Shown here: positions 54,801 through 62,980 of the stretch, piece after piece | How the letters are laid out: each line of letters begins with the position of its first letter | Position numbering within the stretch: position 1 is the stretch's first letter | Source of the DNA: Ancylomarina sp. 16SWW S1-10-2 | GTDB lineage: Bacteria; Bacteroidota; Bacteroidia; Bacteroidales; Marinifilaceae | Assembly: GCF_009669305.1 (NCBI RefSeq) | Contig: NZ_SADB01000004.1 | Location: forward strand, 92,650 to 156,649 | Direction: 5' to 3' | Length of the DNA: 64,000 nt | Position numbers and translations under genes: made by a program | Notes under the pieces: model-generated | What the model was told of the DNA's origin: nothing | Seen by the model: the letters and a program-made list of their open reading frames with translations, nothing else | Databases searched by the model: none

Positions 54801-57566
54801 ATGTTTAAAAAAAGTTTGATTCCCTTTTTGGCCATATTCTTTGTAGGAATACTTGTGGTGGCCTATTTCTATATGCAAAAACAGAAAGAATATAAGACTT
54901 GTAATCCATTTTTGGCAATTCCCTCTTCTTCTGAAATTATGATTCATTTTGATAATTTTGAAGATCTGATTTCAAAATTAGGCGAGAACACTGGTGTTTG
55001 GAAAGAACTTTGTCAGTTTAAAACACTTAGCGATATAAATAAGAATCTTAAAGATCTTTCTGATTTAATCAATAGTTCTTCTTCGGAGTCAGAGTTAGAT
55101 TTAAACCGTCCCTTAACGATTGCTAGTCAGATTATGGGGAAAAATCAGGTGGAATACCTTTATATATTGCCTGTGCGAAGTTATCTTGAGGAAAAGAGAA
55201 TTCAATCTTTTATTCAAAACAGCTTTAGTAAAAATAAGGAGTTGGATACTCGAAGATATAATGGTTTAAGTTTATACACTCTCTCAATAGCTAATTCTAA
55301 TAAAAAGTCTTTGCACTATTGTTATAGTAATGGTTTGATGTTATTGAGTTCATCGATGATCTATCTTGAGAATTCTGTTCGTCAGTTTGAGCAATCTGGA
55401 TCCATAAGTGAATCGAAAGGATTTGCTCAGGTTTTTAAAACCAAAGGCGAAAATGTTGATGCTAATATTTATTTTAATTTAAAGAAATGTCAAAAGCAGG
55501 TTGCTTCTTTTTTTGATAAGGAGATTAAATCATACATTAATAATTACTCACAATTTGGAAATTGGATTGAGCTAGATCTTAGCTTTCGCGATCACTTGGT
55601 TCTATTAAATGGGTTCACATACTCAAATCAGCAAGAGAATAATTATTTGAACGTTTTCATGAAACAGGATGCTGTTAAAATGGAGATGGAATCGGTATTG
55701 CCTGCAAATTCAGGTTTAGTTGCTATCCTTGGTATGAATGATCCTGATCAGCATAAAGTCGCTTATCGAAAATTTTTAAAGGGTAACGGAGGTATGGCAG
55801 CATACTTGGCAGGTTTAAAAGAGTTAAAGGATAAAACAGGATCAGATCTTGAAACCTTGTTTTATTCACTTATTCATAAGGAAATTGCTTTGGTTTATCT
55901 TGATAATCAAGTTGATAAACAGTTTTCTATTATACGAACTAAATCATCTAGTGCAGCTAAGGATAAGTTGGTTAAGATGTTATCACTTTATGCAGAAAAG
56001 ACACAACGTAGTTTATCGTATTATTCTACAACATTAAAGCTCGATGGAGCAACAAAATTTGATGTGTTTAGAATGCCTGATGATTTCATTTTTGAGAAAA
56101 TATTTGGTAGAATGTTTAAAGGTGCTCCAACAAATTATGTAACTATTTTTGATAATTACCTGATTTTTGGAGAGACTAAAGCTCAATTATCGGAATTTGT
56201 GCATGCTTCTTTCTTGAGAAAAACCTTGGATAAAGATCCTGTTTACGATGGGAGCAAAGAATACTTGTCGAATAAGGCTAATTTCTTTTTTTATACCTCA
56301 ATGCCTCGATCTAATAAGGTGATTTCTAGTTTTTTTGATGAGGATTTTAGAGAAGACTTATTAGAACAAAGAGAAGGTTTAAATAAATTTCAAGCCATTG
56401 GTTTACAGATGACTGCCAACGAAGATTTGATTTACAATAATATTTTTGTGAAGCACAATCCTATTTTGGAATTAGCGCCACAAACGGTTTGGGAATCTCG
56501 TTTGGATACGGCTTTTGTGCATAAGCCTTTTTTGGTGAAAAATCATTACACGCAAGAGTATGAGGTTTTGGTTCAAGATTTAAATAATCAGCTTTATCTT
56601 ATTAACTCAGCATCTGGTAGAATTCTTTGGAAGCGTCCCTTATCTTCTCCTATTGTTGGCGAAGTGTATCAAATAGATGCGTTTAGAAATAATAAGTTAC
56701 AATATGTATTTGTGAGTGAGGATAAGTTGTATTTAATCGATAGAAATGGAAAAGATGTGGGGAAATATCCAGTTCTTTTACGTGCAAAAGCGGTAAGAGG
56801 CCTTTCTGTTTTCGATTATAGTAATAATAGAAGCTATCGATTCTTTGTGCCAGGGGAAGATCGAAAGGTATATGCCTACTCAAAAGATGGTAAACTTCTT
56901 AATGGTTGGAAATTTAAGAAGGCTGAAAATCCAATTATAAGTGAGGTTCAGCATTTTAGAATAAAAGGAAAGGATTATATCGTATTTGCTGATGAGTATC
57001 GTGTTTACTTTCTAAATAGAAAAGGACAAGTGCGCTTAAAGCCGAATAAGCAGATCTCTAAATCGAAGTATAATAGTTTCTATCTAGAAGAGGGTAATTC
57101 TAAACACGCCGATAGGTTGGTTACTACCGATAGAGAGGGAAATATTCAATATTTCTATATGAATGGCAATGTTGAAACCAAGAATTTATCAGGTTTAGAT
57201 AATGAACATCACTTTGTAGTTAGAGATATTGATGCTGATGGCGTTTCAGAATATATTATTAGCGACCACAATAAATTAGATGTTTATGATACCAATGGAA
57301 GTAAGATTCTAGAAAAGGAATTTTCATCAAGTATATCTGCAGCTCCGGCAGTTTACGAATTTTCGAGAACGAAATGTGAGATTGGGATTTGCTTAAAGGA
57401 CGATAATGAAATACACTTAATCTCGACTAATGGTGAGAACCACAGAGGTTTTCCTTTAAAAGGGAATACGGCTTTTTCTATCGCATTTTCAAAAGGCTCA
57501 CAAAAAGGTTTCTATCTATTTACTTGTGATGATAGGAATTTTTTACTGAATTATTCTGTGAAATAA
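54801..57566 (+). CDS. Membrane-anchored envelope protein with C-terminal beta-propeller-like half
   Basis: A 921-residue protein of unrecognised family. Residues 5-25 form a single membrane anchor (FLAIFFVGILVVAYFYMQ). About 30-570 is a DUF3352-like, beta-rich region with no catalytic motif. About 575-921 holds repeats of the form LYLINSASGRILW, LYLIDRNGKD, VYAYSKDGKLLNGW and VYFLNRKGQV, the strand pattern of a PQQ-like/WD-type beta-propeller, also with IDADGVSEYII resembling an FG-GAP calcium site. It should lie outside the inner membrane. The gene leads a cluster with the lipoprotein and barrel genes downstream on the same strand. Confidence 0.7.
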   Translation: MFKKSLIPFLAIFFVGILVVAYFYMQKQKEYKTCNPFLAIPSSSEIMIHFDNFEDLISKLGENTGVWKELCQFKTLSDINKNLKDLSDLINSSSSESELDLNRPLTIASQIMGKNQVEYLYILPVRSYLEEKRIQSFIQNSFSKNKELDTRRYNGLSLYTLSIANSNKKSLHYCYSNGLMLLSSSMIYLENSVRQFEQSGSISESKGFAQVFKTKGENVDANIYFNLKKCQKQVASFFDKEIKSYINNYSQFGNWIELDLSFRDHLVLLNGFTYSNQQENNYLNVFMKQDAVKMEMESVLPANSGLVAILGMNDPDQHKVAYRKFLKGNGGMAAYLAGLKELKDKTGSDLETLFYSLIHKEIALVYLDNQVDKQFSIIRTKSSSAAKDKLVKMLSLYAEKTQRSLSYYSTTLKLDGATKFDVFRMPDDFIFEKIFGRMFKGAPTNYVTIFDNYLIFGETKAQLSEFVHASFLRKTLDKDPVYDGSKEYLSNKANFFFYTSMPRSNKVISSFFDEDFREDLLEQREGLNKFQAIGLQMTANEDLIYNNIFVKHNPILELAPQTVWESRLDTAFVHKPFLVKNHYTQEYEVLVQDLNNQLYLINSASGRILWKRPLSSPIVGEVYQIDAFRNNKLQYVFVSEDKLYLIDRNGKDVGKYPVLLRAKAVRGLSVFDYSNNRSYRFFVPGEDRKVYAYSKDGKLLNGWKFKKAENPIISEVQHFRIKGKDYIVFADEYRVYFLNRKGQVRLKPNKQISKSKYNSFYLEEGNSKHADRLVTTDREGNIQYFYMNGNVETKNLSGLDNEHHFVVRDIDADGVSEYIISDHNKLDVYDTNGSKILEKEFSSSISAAPAVYEFSRTKCEIGICLKDDNEIHLISTNGENHRGFPLKGNTAFSIAFSKGSQKGFYLFTCDDRNFLLNYSVK

Positions 57567-57699
57567 TAGTTTTTTATGACAAAGAGACATTTTTTGATGG
57601 TGAGTTATTTTCTGATTTAGTTATTTTTTTAGAGAAAGGATGAGTATGTTTGCTACTTTATTTTATAAAAAAACGTAATCACCACCATCAAAATATTGT

Positions 57700-59364
57700 A
57701 TGATGAAAAGAAAAATTAGAATTCCCTTTTATTTAGTTTTGTTCTGTTTTTTGACTTTACCATTTAAATCGTGTGTCGATTCTGATGACTATGATTTTGA
57801 TAAGCTTTCCGAAAAAGTAGATTGGCAACCTAATTTTGTGGCTCCTGTAGGCTATGGTGAATATAGCCTTTGGTACTTACTTAATCAGCATGAGGCTGCA
57901 GATGAGGATCAAACTATTGTTTTAGGCGAGGATGGCTTAATTCATATTAAATATACTGAAGAAGATATATTTACTTATGACGCTAGTGAGGTTTTGGATT
58001 TTCCTGAACAGGATCCTTACTCGCTAAGTTTTAAAATGTCAGCATACCCAAAGTTTAGTATCCCATTCTCTTCAGATGTGAACTTAACCACTAAGACGGT
58101 AGCTTTCGATATTAAGGCTAATGAAACAGATATTATACTTACAAAATTAAAGCTCGATACTAAAATTAATTTTATTGTATCAAATCCTTTAGATAAGGAA
58201 ATTACTCTAAATGTGACTTTAAATGAAGGTCGTATTGATGGGGAAAATCCTATTAGTAAGAATTTTGATATTGCCCCAAGTGCCACTAATAAAACTTTTG
58301 AATGGGATTTAACAGGTATGGAATTTACTTTTTCTGATCCTACACCCAACAATACTTTAACGATTAGTTTTGGTGGCACAATTAATAAAGATGCTTCAAA
58401 TAGGATTATGAGTAATGGTAATGATTTAGATATAAGTTACCAGTTTGAAGAATTACATTTCGTACTTGCAGAAGGGGACTTTGGTGATCAAACAATTGAT
58501 TTAGGTTCGGGAGATATTGATTTAGATGTTGACTTTTGGGATGATATCGATGGTAACTTCATGTTTGGGAACCCAAAAATAAGTTTAATTATGGAGAATG
58601 GTGTTGGTGTACCATTTGCTTTGTCTGTAGATATGACAGGAATTAATTCAGATGGAGATAGTCAAGATTTGAATTTACTGGAACCATTAACATTGGAGAA
58701 ATATCCTACAACCGAACAAGAGATTATAGATAAGATTAAGGGGACTATGACGGTTGATAAAGAAAATTCGGACATTGTTGCTCTTATGTCTCTACCACCA
58801 TCAGATAAGATTACTTATTCGGGAAATGTAATTATTAATCCTAATGATTACGATCCTTTAGCTGCGGGTAACAACATTAATATTATTTCAGGGAGTTCTT
58901 CAATATCTGCCGATTTGGATATTGATATTCCATTAAATTTTACAGCAGATAATTTAAGCATTTCAGATACGATTGATGAGGTTGATATTGATGATGCCGA
59001 GAAGATTATAAAAGCGTCTATTATTATTACTACCGAGAATGGTTTGCCATTAGATGCGACAATTGAATATATCTATTTAACTGATGCAGCATATAACGTC
59101 CTTTCTACAATATCTTCCGAAAGTATTATAAATGCAGCCGCTGTAGATTCTAACGGTGATGTTGATTTGAGTTCTATTAAAGAAGTCGTAAATGAAATTG
59201 AGTTGACTGCAGAACAGATTAAGAGTCTTAACGACACTGAGAATATTATTGTTAAGGCAGCCGTGAGTACCTATGATAAAGGTACACAGACAGTAAAATT
59301 TAAAGGTTCTGATAAATTGAAATTTACTATTTCTGTCAGTGCTCAACTTGATTTATCTAAATAA
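57700..59364 (+). CDS. Hypothetical lipoprotein (554 residues)
   Basis: A signal peptide with hydrophobic core at about 9-22 and lipobox PFKSC puts Cys25 at the lipid site. The rest is acidic, beta-rich and repetitive in style, with many Asp/Asn and short strands (ITLNVTLNEGRIDGENP, SGSSSISADLDIDIPLNF), like outer-membrane surface lipoproteins with Ig- or SusF-like folds. No family was recognised. It lies 133 bases after the propeller-containing gene and 17 bases before the DUF5723 barrel gene, so it is probably co-transcribed with the barrel. Confidence 0.7.
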   Translation: MMKRKIRIPFYLVLFCFLTLPFKSCVDSDDYDFDKLSEKVDWQPNFVAPVGYGEYSLWYLLNQHEAADEDQTIVLGEDGLIHIKYTEEDIFTYDASEVLDFPEQDPYSLSFKMSAYPKFSIPFSSDVNLTTKTVAFDIKANETDIILTKLKLDTKINFIVSNPLDKEITLNVTLNEGRIDGENPISKNFDIAPSATNKTFEWDLTGMEFTFSDPTPNNTLTISFGGTINKDASNRIMSNGNDLDISYQFEELHFVLAEGDFGDQTIDLGSGDIDLDVDFWDDIDGNFMFGNPKISLIMENGVGVPFALSVDMTGINSDGDSQDLNLLEPLTLEKYPTTEQEIIDKIKGTMTVDKENSDIVALMSLPPSDKITYSGNVIINPNDYDPLAAGNNINIISGSSSISADLDIDIPLNFTADNLSISDTIDEVDIDDAEKIIKASIIITTENGLPLDATIEYIYLTDAAYNVLSTISSESIINAAAVDSNGDVDLSSIKEVVNEIELTAEQIKSLNDTENIIVKAAVSTYDKGTQTVKFKGSDKLKFTISVSAQLDLSK

Positions 59365-59381
59365 CCCAAAGCTTTTTACAG

Positions 59382-60893
59382 ATGCAAAAAATAATAATAA
59401 GATATACGCTGCTTTTATTTGTCGGATTAATCGTAAGTAATTTGACTTCAGCACAAGAGATGAATAATACCTTGTATTTAATGAAGAATGTTCCTCAGAG
59501 CAATCAATTAAATCCAGCTATTCAACCAGAATGTAAAGTCTTTATAGGTTTCCCCGGTTTAAGCTCAATTTATTTGAACTATTCCAATAATGGTTTCACA
59601 TATAATGATATTATTAAGGACGGAACAGGATTACAAAAGGATTCTTTGGTTGTAGATATCAATAGTTTTCATGATGCTTTACAATCGACAAATACAATTT
59701 CAAATCAATTTAGTTACACTTTTTTTAGTCTAGGTATTCGAGCAAAAAAAATGTTCTTTACGCTAGATGTTAGTTCAAAAGTAGATACACGCTTTGGTTT
59801 TGATAAAGGTTTAATTTCCTTTTTAAAGAACGGGAATGCATTGTATATGGGGCAAACAGCTAATCTTGGCGGATTGGGTTTAGAGGGAACAGCTTACAAT
59901 GAAGTTGCTCTTGGTGTTTCAAAACAAGTAACTGAAAAGTTAACGGTTGGTATCAAAGCAAAAGCACTATTTGGTGTTGCTAATGCGTATTTGGATGAAT
60001 CTGACATGTCGGTTTTTACGTCTGAAACGGGAGATTTAGTTCGTCTACATTCTAAACAATTAATGAAGGTTTCTATGCCTCTTGATATAACAGAAAAAAC
60101 GGATCCCGATGGCACAAGTTATATCGATGATATTGATGTTTTGGATGATGATATGGATGCCAATTTCTTCTCAGGAACAAACAATAAAGGTTTTGCTTTC
60201 GATTTGGGAGCAACTTATCAATTCGATGAGAAAATAACATTCTACGCTAGTATTCTTGATATTGGAGGTATAAAGTGGAATGATTCTTATGAATTATATC
60301 AGGATGCTACTTTCGATTGGAAAGGTGGAGATTGGTCTCAATCTGGTAATTCAAACGATCCTAATTATCGTGAAATTGAGGATGTAATGGAAGATTTAAC
60401 AGATTCAATCTCGGATGCTTTTAGATTTAGAGATAATACAGGATCTTATTCAAAAGCTTTGCCTACAAAAGTGTATTTAGGTGGAAGCTATGAACTAAAC
60501 GATCGCCTTAGTTTTGGTGCGGTAAGTCGTTCCGAAATTTATGATGGAAATTTTCGTCCATCTTTAACCTTATCTGCTAACACAAGGGTGATTCGTAACT
60601 TTTCAGCATCGGTTAGTTATTCAATGGTTAATAACTCGTATAATAATGTAGGAGTAGGTGTTGCTGCTAAACTAGGACCTTTACAAATTTATGCTGTGAG
60701 TGATAATGTTTTGGCAATGAATCCCAATACGGCTCAATTAGCGAATATTCGATTTGGTGTGAACATGATGTTTGGTCGCCTAAAGAAAAAAGCTAAGAAG
60801 AAGGATGTTTGTAAAATTCAAGAAGATTTAATTCTTCAACATATGGAAAAGATTAAAGAGAATACAGAAAAAGAGATGGAGAAAAAAAGATGA
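59382..60893 (+). CDS. DUF5723 family outer-membrane beta-barrel protein
   Basis: A 503-residue protein with a signal peptide (1-24, ending TSAQ). The mature N-terminus, NTLYLMKNVPQSNQLNPAIQP, is the opening typical of DUF5723. The rest alternates short strands, including YELNDRLSFGAVSRSEI, VSYSMVNNSYNNVGVGVAAK and NIRFGVNMMFG near the end, the pattern of an outer-membrane barrel. A basic, lysine-rich C-terminal tail of about 40 residues follows (LKKKAKKKDV to the end). It lies 17 bases after the lipoprotein gene. A terminator follows. Confidence 0.85.
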   Translation: MQKIIIRYTLLLFVGLIVSNLTSAQEMNNTLYLMKNVPQSNQLNPAIQPECKVFIGFPGLSSIYLNYSNNGFTYNDIIKDGTGLQKDSLVVDINSFHDALQSTNTISNQFSYTFFSLGIRAKKMFFTLDVSSKVDTRFGFDKGLISFLKNGNALYMGQTANLGGLGLEGTAYNEVALGVSKQVTEKLTVGIKAKALFGVANAYLDESDMSVFTSETGDLVRLHSKQLMKVSMPLDITEKTDPDGTSYIDDIDVLDDDMDANFFSGTNNKGFAFDLGATYQFDEKITFYASILDIGGIKWNDSYELYQDATFDWKGGDWSQSGNSNDPNYREIEDVMEDLTDSISDAFRFRDNTGSYSKALPTKVYLGGSYELNDRLSFGAVSRSEIYDGNFRPSLTLSANTRVIRNFSASVSYSMVNNSYNNVGVGVAAKLGPLQIYAVSDNVLAMNPNTAQLANIRFGVNMMFGRLKKKAKKKDVCKIQEDLILQHMEKIKENTEKEMEKKR

Positions 60894-60912
60894 TTTTAAT
60901 TATATAAATAGG

Positions 60913-60944
60913 AAGAGCTTATCATTTTGATAAGCTCTTTTTTT
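60913..60944 (+). terminator. Terminator of the envelope cluster
   Basis: AAGAGCTTATC, a short loop and GATAAGCTCTT are followed by a run of T, 19 bases after the DUF5723 stop codon. Confidence 0.93.
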
Positions 60945-61067
60945 ATGGTCATATTTATCTTTTTTTGAAAGCTAGAATGGGAATAAACTCTACAAAAAAA
61001 GCAAGAGATTCTTTGGAAGTTGTAAAGCCATTCAATTGTTATCGACTACGAATGATAAACAAATAAA

Positions 61068-61097
61068 GAAGGGCTATCTCATTAGAAATAGCCCTTT
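61068..61097 (-). terminator. Terminator of the thioredoxin-family gene
   Basis: AAGGGCTAT and ATAGCCCTT pair across a 10-base loop. On the minus strand the stem is followed by 'ctttatttg', and on the plus strand by TTTTT, so it may act in both directions. Confidence 0.8.
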
Positions 61098-61118
61098 TTC
61101 AAATTGAAACGTCATTGA

Positions 61119-62327
61119 TTACATATTTTCAATAGACTGTTTAAAATCAGTTATACGTTGGTCAGTTGGATTTCCAGCTTCCTTATTCTTAGCAATAAAA
61201 GCATTGATGTTTTCAATTGCTTTAGCCTTGTTTCCATTGGCTTTGTATAAAGCAGCTAAGCAGTAGTTAATGTATAATGAACTATTTTCTTTAGAATAGC
61301 TCCCCATTTTTTGAATGGCTTTAGGGAACAAACCTGCATCAGCAAATTGAGGATCCATAGCAATTGTAAACATGTTCTGAACTAGCATGCTCTCACCTCT
61401 TCTTTTATCAGTTTTAAAAGCTGCATCAATCGACTTTATTGTCGCATCAAACCACTCACTAAATTTTTTGTTTGCTAAATAAAATTGAGATTGTAATTGA
61501 CCTTCGATCATATCTACTTGTGCAGCGTCTAAATAAGGACGCATACCGTCAATTTCCTTATTCAAAGCTTCAATAGTTGTAGGCATCTTATATGCTTTAA
61601 GATGATTATCAATACTAACACCTATTAGTTGATTGTAATTATCTGCTCCAATTTCTTTGTTAGCAATTAAAGTTGATTTGTTTGCTGCGATAAACTTAAA
61701 TAATTTGCTATTGTATTCCAGTCCTCCAGAATTTAGTAAGATTGTAAAAGCATCTTTTTTCAAGAATTCCTTTTGTTTTGTATTGGCAACAAATTCACTT
61801 CCTATTTTAGCTAGTTTTTTTTGTTCGTAAGCAGTCGATAAGGCCTCCATATAAGTAGCCAAAAACTCTTGACTGCGCTCTCCGTTAGCATAACGTTTTT
61901 CTAGTGTGCTAATTTGTTTTGTAGGATCTTGTGCAATAGCTGCTTGAGCTAATAGTCCTGCAGGATCAGTACCACCTACGATTTTGTGTAACACATTGCC
62001 ATCAGCATCTAGAAATACCATAGTTGGGTAAGCGGCTACACCATATTTTTTTGCAACTTCAGGACCTTCACCCTTTTCACAGTCCATTTTAAGATTTATA
62101 AACTTATCATTAAAAACATCACCGACCTCTTTGGTTGGGAACACATTTTTAGATAAAGCTTTACAGGGACCACACCAAGTTGTGTAACAATCCATAAAAA
62201 TCATCTTGTTTTCTTTTTTTGCTAATGCTTGTGCTTCAGCTAATGTTCCATGTTCAAATTTTATTCCCTGAGCAAACAGACTACCCGTAATAAGTATTGC
62301 TGATAAAGCAATTAATAATTTCTTCAT
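61119..62327 (-). CDS. Secreted thioredoxin-family protein with helical C-terminal part
   Basis: A 402-residue protein with a signal peptide (1-20, ending SLFAQ). A thioredoxin domain lies at about 22-135: MIFMDCYTTWCGPCKAL holds the redox pair Cys52 and Cys55, and AAYPTMVF the cis-proline. The following 260 residues are helical, with TPR-like segments such as YINYCLAALYKANGNKAKAIENINAFI. Periplasmic Trx/TlpA-like reductases handle disulphides or cytochrome maturation; the role of the long helical part is unknown. It is transcribed alone. Confidence 0.88.
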   Translation of the reverse strand: MKKLLIALSAILITGSLFAQGIKFEHGTLAEAQALAKKENKMIFMDCYTTWCGPCKALSKNVFPTKEVGDVFNDKFINLKMDCEKGEGPEVAKKYGVAAYPTMVFLDADGNVLHKIVGGTDPAGLLAQAAIAQDPTKQISTLEKRYANGERSQEFLATYMEALSTAYEQKKLAKIGSEFVANTKQKEFLKKDAFTILLNSGGLEYNSKLFKFIAANKSTLIANKEIGADNYNQLIGVSIDNHLKAYKMPTTIEALNKEIDGMRPYLDAAQVDMIEGQLQSQFYLANKKFSEWFDATIKSIDAAFKTDKRRGESMLVQNMFTIAMDPQFADAGLFPKAIQKMGSYSKENSSLYINYCLAALYKANGNKAKAIENINAFIAKNKEAGNPTDQRITDFKQSIENM

Positions 62328-62645
62328 ATCATTATTTTATTAAGTCATTGTTGATATTAATGGGCTAAATAATATAAACTTTTCCACCAAGTAGGTTAAT
62401 CAATGTTATTAATTGCGTTAATTAAGGTTAATGATTCATTATATAGCTTTAAGTTTTGTGGTAGATACTTGATATTTAGTGTGTCGTTTTAACCATTATT
62501 GTTAGCTAAGTAGCGTGTTGAAGTGGAAAGTTCATAGCCTATAAATTCTTTTAAGGAGATATTAGAGAACACCCAAAAGCAAGAAGTGAAGATGTGTATT
62601 AAAAAATGAAATGCTTATATTTGTGTTTCAAAATAAAGTAGGATT
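62328..62645. other. Intergenic region upstream of the DUF4834 gene
   Basis: 318 AT-rich bases lying between divergent genes. Apart from the DUF4834 promoter box at 62616-62623, no gene or repeat was recognised. Confidence 0.55.
62616..62623 (+). promoter_or_regulatory. Probable promoter of the DUF4834 gene
   Basis: TATATTTG matches TAnnTTTG, with TGTG at 62593-62596 (19-base spacer) as a weak -33 element. The ATG at 62646 is 23 bases downstream. Confidence 0.55.
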
Positions 62646-62888
62646 ATGAAATTTATATTAATTGTAGTAGGAATCTATTTCCTTATAAAATATCTATTTA
62701 GGGCTTTCTTTCCTGTTATTGTTAAGAAAACTTTTGATAAAATGCAGCAAAAACAGAATCAGCAGCAGCAACAATATCAGGAAAAACCAGAAGGTGAAGT
62801 TACTGTTGAAAAAAATACGAAAAGTAAAGAAAAGCATAATACAAAAGATATAGGTGATTATGTTGATTTCGAAGAAGTTGACGAATAA
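62646..62888 (+). CDS. DUF4834 family small membrane protein
   Basis: An 80-residue protein with one N-terminal membrane helix (about 3-22), a short basic stretch, then a Gln-rich run (KQNQQQQQYQ) and an acidic C-terminus ending VDFEEVDE. This plan, helix plus charged tail ending in a FEEVE-like motif, is that of DUF4834. Function is unknown. It lies 93 bases before the glycyl-tRNA synthetase gene. Confidence 0.75.
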   Translation: MKFILIVVGIYFLIKYLFRAFFPVIVKKTFDKMQQKQNQQQQQYQEKPEGEVTVEKNTKSKEKHNTKDIGDYVDFEEVDE

Positions 62889-62908
62889 ATAATTAAGAGG
62901 ACAAATGA

Positions 62909-62940
62909 CTTGTTTCTCTTAAGTTGAACGGCTACTTTTG
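62909..62940 (+). promoter_or_regulatory. Promoter of glycyl-tRNA synthetase
   Basis: CTTG (62909-62912) and TACTTTTG (62933-62940) are separated by 20 bases, a near-ideal Bacteroidota -33/-7 pair. The start codon is 41 bases after the -7 box. Confidence 0.65.
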
Positions 62941-62980
62941 TTATCCAATTTCAGAAAAAATAAAATCTAAATATAAAACT

